This document shows, in pieces, positions 45,163 through 53,617 of a stretch of DNA of 64,000 nt. The stretch's first letter is position 1; every line of letters begins with the position of its first letter. The stretch lies in the NCBI GenBank assembly GCA_910583835.1, contig CAJTYM010000021.1, positions 1 to 64,000 on the forward strand. The letters run 5' to 3'. The position numbers and the translations under genes were made by a program. The notes beneath the pieces were generated by a model. The model did not search any database, was not told the DNA's origin, and worked only from the letters and a program-made list of their open reading frames with translations. The stretch comes from an uncultured Lachnospiraceae bacterium. GTDB lineage: Bacteria > Bacillota > Clostridia > Lachnospirales > Lachnospiraceae.

Positions 45163-45827
45163 GGATACGCATTATGGCAATTATCATTGCGGCTGTTTTC
45201 TGTTTTTCCGCCATATTTGGAATGGCAAAGAGGACGACATATACAGATATTACGGCACAGGCTAATTACATGGATGGCCTGCAGACGGCAGTGCTGCCGG
45301 AAGAGATGGCGGTATCTTGCTGTGAGGATATGCCGAAAATGCTATTGGATGCGCCGCTTGTAATCAAGGCAAAAGCGCTGGGGCAAGTTGAGCAGCTTTT
45401 TCATAATACCAGGCAGAAAATCCAGGTGGAAAAGGTGTTTAAAGGCAGCACAATCCAGGAAGGCTCAGAAGTATATGTGTTTTCACAGGAATGGAGCGTG
45501 AGCCTGTCCATGGAGCCGGCATCCATCGAGTGCGGGTTTGTGGACATCATGGGCGAGGGGGAGGAATACCTGATATTTTTAAGCGGCAGGGAGTTAGAGA
45601 GCAAAGAGGGCGTGCCGATGTATGAAATGTTTTGGGATACTGTAATAAGCCCCGTATTCTGTTATAAGGACAGAGAAGAGAAAGCAGTAAAATATGACCC
45701 CAAGAATGACCATACTTATGTGCCGTACCGCGAGGTGAAAGGGAATGAATTTTTCTGTGATTCCGAGAATGGATTTAAGGCATGGAGGGAACTGAAAAAG
45801 AAGATGCTGCGGGAATACAGTTACTAA
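45159..45827 (+). CDS. Membrane-anchored accessory protein of the ABC operon
   Basis: This 222-residue protein has one N-terminal membrane helix (IMAIIIAAVFCFSAIFGMA) and a large extracytoplasmic domain with conserved-looking VIKAKALGQVEQLFHN and VYVFSQEW segments. I do not recognise a family. Its start overlaps the ATPase gene (ATGA), so it is the fourth gene of the operon. A role as a substrate-binding, sensor or immunity component is possible, but only position supports it. Confidence 0.65.
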   Translation: MRIRIMAIIIAAVFCFSAIFGMAKRTTYTDITAQANYMDGLQTAVLPEEMAVSCCEDMPKMLLDAPLVIKAKALGQVEQLFHNTRQKIQVEKVFKGSTIQEGSEVYVFSQEWSVSLSMEPASIECGFVDIMGEGEEYLIFLSGRELESKEGVPMYEMFWDTVISPVFCYKDREEKAVKYDPKNDHTYVPYREVKGNEFFCDSENGFKAWRELKKKMLREYSY

Positions 45828-45999
45828 GGATATTTTCTACAACAGGAAGAATCAATACAAAACTGCTGTAAGAATTAAGATAGAAAAAGGGCAGGGTGAT
45901 GTCATCAAAAATAAAATGCAACAAAATATGGCAAAATGCACTCAAAATAGATGAGAGTTGCAATCAATATATGAAATTTGCGGAGGAGGGAACAGAGGC

Positions 46000-46623
46000 A
46001 TGAAAAAATTTGCTTGTGTTATTTTGGCAGTTATTGCGGCAGTTAACCTTACAGCTTGCAGCCAGGAACCTAACGATGAAAAGCCGGTCATTTACCTGTA
46101 TCCTGAAAAGGAAGAAGCTGTCTCGGTAGAGCTATCATACGATGGGAATCTTACCTGCACCTATCCTGAATATAAAAACGGCTGGAAAGTCACAGCATTT
46201 CCTGATGGGCAGCTTGTAGACGAAAAGGGAATTTCCTATAATTATCTCTATTGGGAAGGGGAGAAATTGCCGGAATATGATTTTTCGCAGGGATTCTGCA
46301 TAGCGGGGGAGGATACGGCAGATTTTTTAGAGAAATCCCTTGAGGAATTGGGGCTTACCCGCAAAGAGGGCAATGAGTTTATTGTATATTGGCTTCCGAG
46401 GATGGAGAAGAATCCATATAATCTGATTTCGTTCCAGCGGGAAAGCTATACGGAGCACGCGAAGCTGCGCATCAGCCCGGAGCCGGACACATTGCTGCGT
46501 GTATTTATGGCATGGAAGCCATTGGAAAATCCAGTACAGATTCCGGCGCAGGAATTTTCCCATTGCGAGCGGAAAGGATTTACGGTTGTAGAGTGGGGCG
46601 GATGTGAGGTGAAGGAAAAATAA
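46000..46623 (+). CDS. Lipoprotein with KPVIYLYPE motif
   Basis: This 207-residue lipoprotein has a signal peptide ending LTAC and a mature start SQEPNDEKPVIYLYPEKEEAV. That motif marks a widespread uncharacterised Firmicute family with the following LSYDGNLTCTYPEYKNGWKVTAFPDG region. GGAGGAGGG precedes the ATG at 46000. It stands alone between the ABC operon and fba. Function unknown. Confidence 0.8.
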   Translation: MKKFACVILAVIAAVNLTACSQEPNDEKPVIYLYPEKEEAVSVELSYDGNLTCTYPEYKNGWKVTAFPDGQLVDEKGISYNYLYWEGEKLPEYDFSQGFCIAGEDTADFLEKSLEELGLTRKEGNEFIVYWLPRMEKNPYNLISFQRESYTEHAKLRISPEPDTLLRVFMAWKPLENPVQIPAQEFSHCERKGFTVVEWGGCEVKEK

Positions 46624-46683
46624 AATTTAATTTCCGAAAGCCCTTTTCTTTTTGGGAAAAATAAGGTAAACTATACAGTATGA

Positions 46684-46709
46684 AGTGGAATCCCCATGAG
46701 GATTTCACT
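46684..46709 (+). promoter_or_regulatory. Leader hairpin upstream of fba
   Basis: AGTGGAATCC (46684-46693) pairs with GGATTTCACT (46700-46709) at 10 positions with one wobble, around the six-base loop CCATGA. It lies 100 bases before the fba start in what should be the 5' leader. A terminating T-run is lacking. Confidence 0.45.
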
Positions 46710-46809
46710 GGGAATGGCATTTTTCAAGGGGCTTAGTTGGAGATGCCATACGAAAAATAAAGATAGTGTTTCCTGCCAAAGGGCAGAAGACAGAAATGGA
46801 GGAAGAGAA

Positions 46810-47673
46810 ATGTTAGTATCTGCAAAAGAAATGTTACAGAAGGCAAAACAAGGACATTATGCTGTTGGTCAGTTCAACATCAACAACCTGGAGTGGACCA
46901 AAATCATTTTACAGACAGCACAGGAATTGAATTCTCCGGTAATCTTAGGTGTTTCTGAGGGCGCTGGAAAATATATGTGTGGTTATACAACCGTTGTAGG
47001 TATGGTAAATGGTATGCTCAAAGAGCTGAACATTACAGTTCCCGTTGCCCTGCATCTTGACCACGGCAGCTATGAAGCTTGCCTGAAATGCGTGGAAGCA
47101 GGATTTTCATCCATCATGTTCGATGGTTCCCACTATCCAATCGATGAGAACGTAACAAAGACCACAGAGCTTGTCAAGATTGCACATGACAAGGGAATGT
47201 CCATCGAGGCAGAGGTTGGCGCAATCGGCGGAGAAGAAGACGGAGTTATCGGCGCAGGCGAATGTGCAGATCCCGATGAGTGCAAGGCGATTGCAGATTT
47301 GGGCGTAGATATGCTGGCAGCCGGTATCGGCAATATCCACGGCAAATATCCTGAGAACTGGGCAGGACTGAGCTTTGAGACCTTGGATGCTGTTCAGCAG
47401 AAGACCGGGGAGATGCCTTTGGTGCTTCACGGAGGTACTGGAATCCCAGAGGATATGATTAAGAAAGCAATCTCTCTTGGCGTAGCTAAGATTAATGTTA
47501 ATACAGAGTGCCAGATTTCCTTTACGGCAGCTGTAAGAAAATACATCGAGGAAGGCAAGGATCTGGAAGGCAAGGGATTTGACCCACGTAAAGTTCTTGC
47601 ACCGGGTGTAGAGGCAATCAAGGCAACTGTAACAGAGAAGATGGAATTATTCGGTTCTGTTGGCAAAGCTTAA
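46810..47673 (+). CDS. fba: Class II fructose-1,6-bisphosphate aldolase
   Basis: This glycolytic zinc aldolase interconverts fructose 1,6-bisphosphate and two triose phosphates. The 287-residue protein shows the FbaA-type pattern: AVGQFNINNLEW, zinc ligand regions HLDHGSYE and GNIHGKYPENW, FDGSHYPIDEN, and LVLHGGTGIPED with NVNTECQ near the C terminus. The ATG at 46810 follows GGAGGAAGAG; upstream in-frame codons are leader sequence. The gene is monocistronic with its own terminator. Confidence 0.95.
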   Translation: MLVSAKEMLQKAKQGHYAVGQFNINNLEWTKIILQTAQELNSPVILGVSEGAGKYMCGYTTVVGMVNGMLKELNITVPVALHLDHGSYEACLKCVEAGFSSIMFDGSHYPIDENVTKTTELVKIAHDKGMSIEAEVGAIGGEEDGVIGAGECADPDECKAIADLGVDMLAAGIGNIHGKYPENWAGLSFETLDAVQQKTGEMPLVLHGGTGIPEDMIKKAISLGVAKINVNTECQISFTAAVRKYIEEGKDLEGKGFDPRKVLAPGVEAIKATVTEKMELFGSVGKA

Positions 47674-47719
47674 TTGCTGCGGCTATATAGAACGAACAGT
47701 TAGGAACATATCGAAGACA

Positions 47720-47762
47720 ATAAGGGGCAGGTGTGCTTATAGGAAGTTCACCTACCCCTTAT
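47720..47762 (+). terminator. Terminator after fba
   Basis: ATAAGGGGCAGGTG (47720-47733) pairs with CACCTACCCCTTAT (47749-47762) with one mismatch and is followed by TTATTTA. Confidence 0.85.
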
Positions 47763-47825
47763 TTATTTAGGAAAGTCCGTGTAGAATTAACGTGATGTGC
47801 AGCCCCATCCAGGGGAAGTTTTTTG

Positions 47826-47853
47826 TTTACAAGTGCAAAATTGTCTGTATAAT
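47826..47853 (+). promoter_or_regulatory. Promoter of the giant surface protein gene
   Basis: TTTACA (47826-47831), a 16-base spacer and a perfect TATAAT (47848-47853) lie 63 bases before the ATG at 47916. Confidence 0.65.
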
Positions 47854-47915
47854 ATAAATATAGGATAATGGACGGATTGTATGTTTTATTAAGGTGATGA
47901 GGAGTGTGTGGGAAG

Positions 47916-50900
47916 ATGAAAGAGAGAAAAGATACGCTGCCTGAGAAAAGGAAAAAGTCAGGAAAAGGAAACAAACTGATTATAGCGCTGATTTCCGTTT
48001 GTCTGATTATGACGTCTTTGCCCAATATGTATTATCAGACCTTTGTGCTGGCGGCAGGACTGCCGGATGATGGTGTGCAATATGAGATTTTCTCAGTTTC
48101 TGAGTTGCCTGAGAATGTAAAATTTCAAACAGTTCCTGTGGGGACGCCGGCAGAAGCTTTGAATCTGCCGGGCAGCCTGACTGTGTCATACCGCCGGAAT
48201 CTGCCTGATGACCTGGAAATGCAGATGGGACCTGAGGGTGCAGGAGGCGGAGATACAGAAGGAGTGCAGGGCACAGCATTGGCGTCTGCGGAAGAATTGG
48301 AAGATCCAGAGGTAATCTCTGATGTTATCATCGAAGGCATTACATGGGAGAGTAAGCCGGAATATGACATGGAACAAGAAGGAATGTATGTTTTTGCGCC
48401 TGCCTTGCCGGATGGATATCTGCTGTCCGAAAGCATTGCTTTGCCGGAAGTTGTCGTAAATGTGGAGCGTGAGGGAGATAAACCGGAAGGGAATCTCCGG
48501 GAAATGGACGATTTCGGTGATATGGGTATGGACCGTTATTCCGGGAAAGAGGATGATACGCTTTCTTTAGGGAATGAGGAGGACGCTTCTCTTAACAATA
48601 TGGAAAAGGAGATTTTCTATGCAGAGGATGAGAAGGAAATCCTCTATGCAGGGGATGGTGAGGAGTCCCCTTTAGATGATGACGATACGGAAACGATTAC
48701 GATTGCTGCCGGGCAAAGCGAAACCTGGGATGCACGTACCTTGAGCAATGTAACGGTGATTGTAGAAGAGAGTGCTGTACTTACGATTACAGGCGTTATG
48801 ACAATCAATGGCAATGTCACGATTATGGGCGGCGGGACGGTGCAAAGAGGAAGCGCTGCGGCTTATTTCAATGTTCCGGCCAGTGGAAACCTGACCTTAG
48901 GGAATATCACCGTGGATGGGAAGTCTGTCTCCTCGGGGTATTCTATGCTGGCAGTTGCTTCGGGCAAATTGACCCTGGATGATGGGTGCATAATCCAGAA
49001 CTGCACAAAGCAGGGAAGCGATGGGGGAGCCATTAGCCTGAGTTCGGGGAATGCGGTCTTGAACAAGGCAGTTATCCAGAACTGTACGGCGAGCAATCAG
49101 GGCGGCGCAATTTATATGAATAGAAGCACAGTTGATATCCATGGCACGAAATTTGAAAACTGCTGTGTTGGCAGCGGCACATCCAGCGATCGGGGTGGTG
49201 CGTTATATATATCTAATAGCTGTACGGTAGATATCAACGGCGCTGTATTTCAACGATGTTCAGCAAGGGGAAGTGGCTGGGGTTCTGCAGGTGGGGCATT
49301 TTATGCGCATACTGACAATCGGATAAATATCAGGGATACCTTGATGGAAGAGTGCAGCGCGGGGGGTCAGGGTGGAGCGTTTCTGACAATAAGTGGGAAT
49401 ATTGTAAATGTTTACAGCGGTGTCTTCCGCAATAACCGTACGACATCTACCAGCGAGGTACATCGCAATGTAGGAGGAGGCTGTATCTATAACTGTACAG
49501 CAGTCCTTAATATATTTGGGGGCAGTTTCCTTAACAATTATGCGATTAATAAAGGAGGCGCTATCCTTCATTGCTGGGAACAGGGGACTACTACGAATAT
49601 TACCGGCGGAACGTTTGCCGGGAATTATTGTGACTATAAGGATGAAAAAGCAGATTACAGCGGCAGCGGCGGAATTTTCAACTCTTCTGTGGGCAACCAG
49701 AGTTCGGAATTAAAAGTTAGCGGAAATGTCAAGTTCAGTGGGGATGGTGTGGAAGGATCCGGTGTGGATGGGATTTACCTGGATAAGGAAAGCGGCGTGC
49801 CCAGGAAAATATCTATCAGCACTACGCTGACGTATCCCGTGAATCTCTATGTGAAAGCAGTCGAGGGATATATCATTGCAGAAGGAAAGGATGGCTATAC
49901 CTTTCTTCATGAGCGGGATATGAAGAAAATCAGATTTATAGATATCGGCGATTCCGGCAAGACCTGGTATGCAAAGCTGAGCGATGACAAGACGCAGGTC
50001 ATACTTACGGAAACAGACCCTGGATATAAATATTTTGTCTATTATATCAGCAATGGCGCAACGGGGAATGTGGTGGATGATAAGCAATATGATGGGGAAG
50101 AAGAGGCAATTGTGAAGTCAATTCAGGATGAGCAGGGGCAGGATATCCTGACTTATGAGGGACGCACATTCCTTGGGTGGAGCAAGAATGAGGATGGTTT
50201 TGGAACGCTTTACCAGGGGGGTGAATCTTTAGGGAAAATAAAGGAGGATGTGAACCTCTATGCTGTTTTTGCGGAGAATCTGATGGCTGACTTCTATTCC
50301 GGGAGCGCTGGCAGCAAAGTAAGGAAAGAGAGCGTGATTGACGATGACAGGAAAGGGAAGGTGGAAGCCCCGGAACTGGAGGATTTGAACGACCCGGAAT
50401 ATCCAGATGAAATGGAAGGCTGGACAAAGGCTGGCTGGGCCAGGCAAGAAGGGCAGTTTGACGTTGCAAACCAGCCGGAGGACGAGATTACGTTGGAGAA
50501 TCATCAGGAATATTGCGGCATATATGAGAAGGATGTAACGTTAACCTATGATAAAAATGGGTGGGATATTGCATTGGATTCTGTAACTGACATAGAGACT
50601 TGTTATGCCAGGGTGTATAAGGAAATCACCTACCAGCCGGCAGAATTTACAGTTGCTGCGGATCCAACTTATAGGGACTTCCGTTTTATCGGCTGGAATA
50701 CCGAGCCGGATGGTTCAGGAGAAACTTATCATGCAGGCGACACGGTCACGAGTAAGTCGGATGTGACCTTGTACGCAGTTTTCGAGAAAACCGTGCAGGC
50801 AGATTTTTATTCCGGTGCGGCGGGGCAGAAAGAAACGCTGTCTGCAGAGGCCGGAAAGGACGGAAGCGTGTCCATAGAAATTCCTGAAATTAAGGAATTA

Positions 50901-53426
50901 GAAGGCATGGAAGGCTGGGAAAAATCAGGCTGGGCCAAGGAAGAAGAGCAGTTTGCCATCTCCTGCCAGCCGCTGGAGGAGCTTACGTTAGACAGAAATG
51001 CTGTTTACTGCGGTATTTATGGGAAGAGCGTAACCCTGACTTATGACAGCAATGGGGGAGACAGTGAGCCGGTACCTGCTTCTGACACAGGGATGAGTTA
51101 TGCCAGGGTACATGAGGATATTACTTACCAGCCCGCGGAGTTTGCGGTTGCTCCCGGCATCACCTGTGGAGACTTCGCTTTTGCCGGGTGGAACACCGAG
51201 CCGGACGGTTCGGGGGAATATTACCATGAGGGCGATACGCTTACAAGTGAGACAGACCTCACCTTATATGCAATATTCACCAAGTCGTTCCTGGCAGATT
51301 TCTATTCCGGCGGGGCGGGGCAGAAGGAAACCATAGAGGCTTATGCCAGCCTGGGGTGGACGCAGCCGATAGAAGCCCCGGAACTGAAGGATATGGAAGA
51401 TTGGGATAAGATAGGCTGGACAGAGGACGAAAACCAGTTCCGGGCAGATTTTGCAGCGGGCGAGGAGCTTATTTTGACGAAACATTCCTCCTATTATGGT
51501 ATTTACCGCAAGGACGTCATTTTGTCCTATGACATGAATGGCGGCGAAGGCGAGCAAGATCCCATGGCAAACTCCTGTTATGCAAATGTACATAGTGAAA
51601 TAGGCTATCAGCCGGCAATATTCGCTGTCGCGCAGGAAGCAGCCCGCGATGGGTATGTATTTGTTGGCTGGAATACAGAGGCGGATGGAACAGGCAGCAA
51701 TTATCAGGAAGGGCAGGAAATTAGCCTGACAGAGAATCAGACGCTTTATGCCAGATGGGTCATTGCCAGGGCGGACTACCGGGTAGAGCATTACAAACAG
51801 GAACTGGATGGGAGTTATCTGTTGGATACAGCGGAGGAAGCAGAAGCCGTTGTGGGGGATGAGGTAAGTGCAAAGGCGAAGAATTATACCGGGTTTACAG
51901 AGAACACAGCACATGAGAAGCGTGTGGCAGCAGGAATTGTAGCGGCAGATGGCAGCCTGGTGCTGAAGCTTTATTATGACAGGGACATTTATGAAATAAA
52001 CTTTGACCTGAATGGGGCAGAGGGAGAGGTTCCCGGAAGCCAGAGCGTGCCCTATGGGGGATATGCCAATCAAGTGGCTGAGCCTGCAAGAAGAGGGTAT
52101 CATTTCAAGGGCTGGTTCATGGACAGCCAGGGTATGGAACAAAACCGCTGGGATTTTGACATGCGGGTGGAAGAGAACTTCCGTAAGGCAGCGGCAGACA
52201 GGAATGGCTCTCGTAAGGTAACGCTTTACGCAAAATGGGTGGATGAGACAGCCCCGGTATTAGAGGAGATTAGTTTCAACCGGGGGTATGTAAACATTCG
52301 GGATTGGATAATACGGAAAAAGAACCTTATCATAACCGTTCCCATTTTTGAGGAAGGGAGTGGGGTAAAGCAGTTAGATTATGCCATATCGGCAGCGGTG
52401 GGAGATAAACCGCGGCAGTTGGCAGAAGACGGCACGGTATCGCGGCAATCGGATGAAAGGGCGAAAGCGGAGGAAGGACAGCAGTCTTATGAAACATCTG
52501 CCGGAATGTCGGTGGGTTCTGCAGCCGGAACCATTGAAATTCCCGAAAGCAGGAAGGGGCTGAATCTGTTCTATGGCGTCCTCACGCCGAACCAAGGGGA
52601 GTTTGCGGCGGGGAGAATCCAGCTATTGATGAAGGGAGGGCAGATATTTGCAAAGATTACGGTATCAGAGGACTTTAAGGGAAATATCAGCCTGACATCT
52701 ACGGACAATGCCGGCAACCTGTCCGCGGAAAAGACAATTACAGCGCGGGAAGGCGGGGTTATCGTTGAGGACAATGCCCCGGAGATTGAATTCTCATCCA
52801 GGCATGGGGAACTGTCGCAAACATTTGCACATGATATCGATATAAAGGTGAAGGTTCAGGATGATGTGGATTCCAGTGGCAATGAGAAAATTGCAGGCGG
52901 CATAGCAGCCGTGACCTACCAGCTGGATAAGGAAAAAGAATTGTCCGTGCCTGAGGAGGAATTTACAGGCGGCATCGTGGAATCGTATGGGTTTGAGGTA
53001 GAGGTATCCGGTGCAGGCAGGCATGTCCTGCGCGTGACAGCTGTGGATAATGCGGGAAATACGAATACGCGCCGGACGGAAGTGGACATCAGGAACAAAA
53101 CAGTGGAGACTCCCAGGCAATTGCCGACAGCAAAAGCGCCAATAGACAGCGAGCCGAGAACGGGAGATGCTGTGAATGTACAGGTGTATGCAACGCTTGC
53201 GATGGTTGCAGGGCTTTCGTATTTGCTGTTGTATTTTGCCGATAGTTCCGGCATAACCGAAAAGGAAAAGGAGGAGTTGGTTTCACGTCTGCTCAGATGG
53301 GCTAAGAGAGGAGGAACCGTCCGAAAACTGTTATCATTTGTGGCGCTATTTTTCTTCTTATTGTATTACCATAGCATAGGAAAGAGTGTGGACGTGGAAT
53401 GGAATCTGGAAGACGTCTGGCAATAG
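47916..53426 (+). CDS. Giant surface protein with beta-helix domain and InlB repeats
   Basis: This is a 1836-residue cell-surface protein. A basic N terminus and signal helix (LIIALISVCLIMTSLPNMYY) precede an acidic region. A right-handed parallel beta-helix spans about residues 255-610 (repeated GGAIYMNRS, GGAFYAHTDN, GGAFLTISGN rungs). InlB/Listeria-Bacteroides repeats, with the recurring FIGWNTEPDGSGETYHAGD unit, span about 705-1440, then Ig-like domains with DNAGNLSAEKTI and DNAGNTNTRRTE. Near residue 1746 EPRTGD is followed by one membrane helix (TLAMVAGLSYLLLYF), a charged loop and a second helix (LLSFVALFFFLLYY). This is not a standard LPXTG tail. The ATG at 47916 has GAGGAG upstream. 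Confidence 0.88.
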   Translation: MKERKDTLPEKRKKSGKGNKLIIALISVCLIMTSLPNMYYQTFVLAAGLPDDGVQYEIFSVSELPENVKFQTVPVGTPAEALNLPGSLTVSYRRNLPDDLEMQMGPEGAGGGDTEGVQGTALASAEELEDPEVISDVIIEGITWESKPEYDMEQEGMYVFAPALPDGYLLSESIALPEVVVNVEREGDKPEGNLREMDDFGDMGMDRYSGKEDDTLSLGNEEDASLNNMEKEIFYAEDEKEILYAGDGEESPLDDDDTETITIAAGQSETWDARTLSNVTVIVEESAVLTITGVMTINGNVTIMGGGTVQRGSAAAYFNVPASGNLTLGNITVDGKSVSSGYSMLAVASGKLTLDDGCIIQNCTKQGSDGGAISLSSGNAVLNKAVIQNCTASNQGGAIYMNRSTVDIHGTKFENCCVGSGTSSDRGGALYISNSCTVDINGAVFQRCSARGSGWGSAGGAFYAHTDNRINIRDTLMEECSAGGQGGAFLTISGNIVNVYSGVFRNNRTTSTSEVHRNVGGGCIYNCTAVLNIFGGSFLNNYAINKGGAILHCWEQGTTTNITGGTFAGNYCDYKDEKADYSGSGGIFNSSVGNQSSELKVSGNVKFSGDGVEGSGVDGIYLDKESGVPRKISISTTLTYPVNLYVKAVEGYIIAEGKDGYTFLHERDMKKIRFIDIGDSGKTWYAKLSDDKTQVILTETDPGYKYFVYYISNGATGNVVDDKQYDGEEEAIVKSIQDEQGQDILTYEGRTFLGWSKNEDGFGTLYQGGESLGKIKEDVNLYAVFAENLMADFYSGSAGSKVRKESVIDDDRKGKVEAPELEDLNDPEYPDEMEGWTKAGWARQEGQFDVANQPEDEITLENHQEYCGIYEKDVTLTYDKNGWDIALDSVTDIETCYARVYKEITYQPAEFTVAADPTYRDFRFIGWNTEPDGSGETYHAGDTVTSKSDVTLYAVFEKTVQADFYSGAAGQKETLSAEAGKDGSVSIEIPEIKELEGMEGWEKSGWAKEEEQFAISCQPLEELTLDRNAVYCGIYGKSVTLTYDSNGGDSEPVPASDTGMSYARVHEDITYQPAEFAVAPGITCGDFAFAGWNTEPDGSGEYYHEGDTLTSETDLTLYAIFTKSFLADFYSGGAGQKETIEAYASLGWTQPIEAPELKDMEDWDKIGWTEDENQFRADFAAGEELILTKHSSYYGIYRKDVILSYDMNGGEGEQDPMANSCYANVHSEIGYQPAIFAVAQEAARDGYVFVGWNTEADGTGSNYQEGQEISLTENQTLYARWVIARADYRVEHYKQELDGSYLLDTAEEAEAVVGDEVSAKAKNYTGFTENTAHEKRVAAGIVAADGSLVLKLYYDRDIYEINFDLNGAEGEVPGSQSVPYGGYANQVAEPARRGYHFKGWFMDSQGMEQNRWDFDMRVEENFRKAAADRNGSRKVTLYAKWVDETAPVLEEISFNRGYVNIRDWIIRKKNLIITVPIFEEGSGVKQLDYAISAAVGDKPRQLAEDGTVSRQSDERAKAEEGQQSYETSAGMSVGSAAGTIEIPESRKGLNLFYGVLTPNQGEFAAGRIQLLMKGGQIFAKITVSEDFKGNISLTSTDNAGNLSAEKTITAREGGVIVEDNAPEIEFSSRHGELSQTFAHDIDIKVKVQDDVDSSGNEKIAGGIAAVTYQLDKEKELSVPEEEFTGGIVESYGFEVEVSGAGRHVLRVTAVDNAGNTNTRRTEVDIRNKTVETPRQLPTAKAPIDSEPRTGDAVNVQVYATLAMVAGLSYLLLYFADSSGITEKEKEELVSRLLRWAKRGGTVRKLLSFVALFFFLLYYHSIGKSVDVEWNLEDVWQ

Positions 53427-53554
53427 TACCAAAAAAAATCAAAAAAAACCCGAAATTTATCTGAAATAGCAAAAAATTAAATTTTTATAAATTTTCTATT
53501 GCATTTCTGGCTGAATTAGGGTATCGTAGTTAGCAGATATAGAAAACAAAGAAC

Positions 53555-53586
53555 AAGGGTGTTCCAAGAGGATTGGAATGCCCTTT
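53555..53586 (+). terminator. Leader terminator/attenuator upstream of glnN
   Basis: AAGGGTGTTCCAA (53555-53567) pairs with TTGGAATGCCCTTT (53573-53586), with two wobbles, in a stem of about 13 pairs followed by T. It ends 32 bases before the glnN ATG, so it is likely to act as a conditional terminator rather than the end of another gene; the preceding gene stops at 53426. Confidence 0.75.
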
Positions 53587-53617
53587 TCTATCTATCAGGG
53601 AAAGGAATGAGAGAGAG

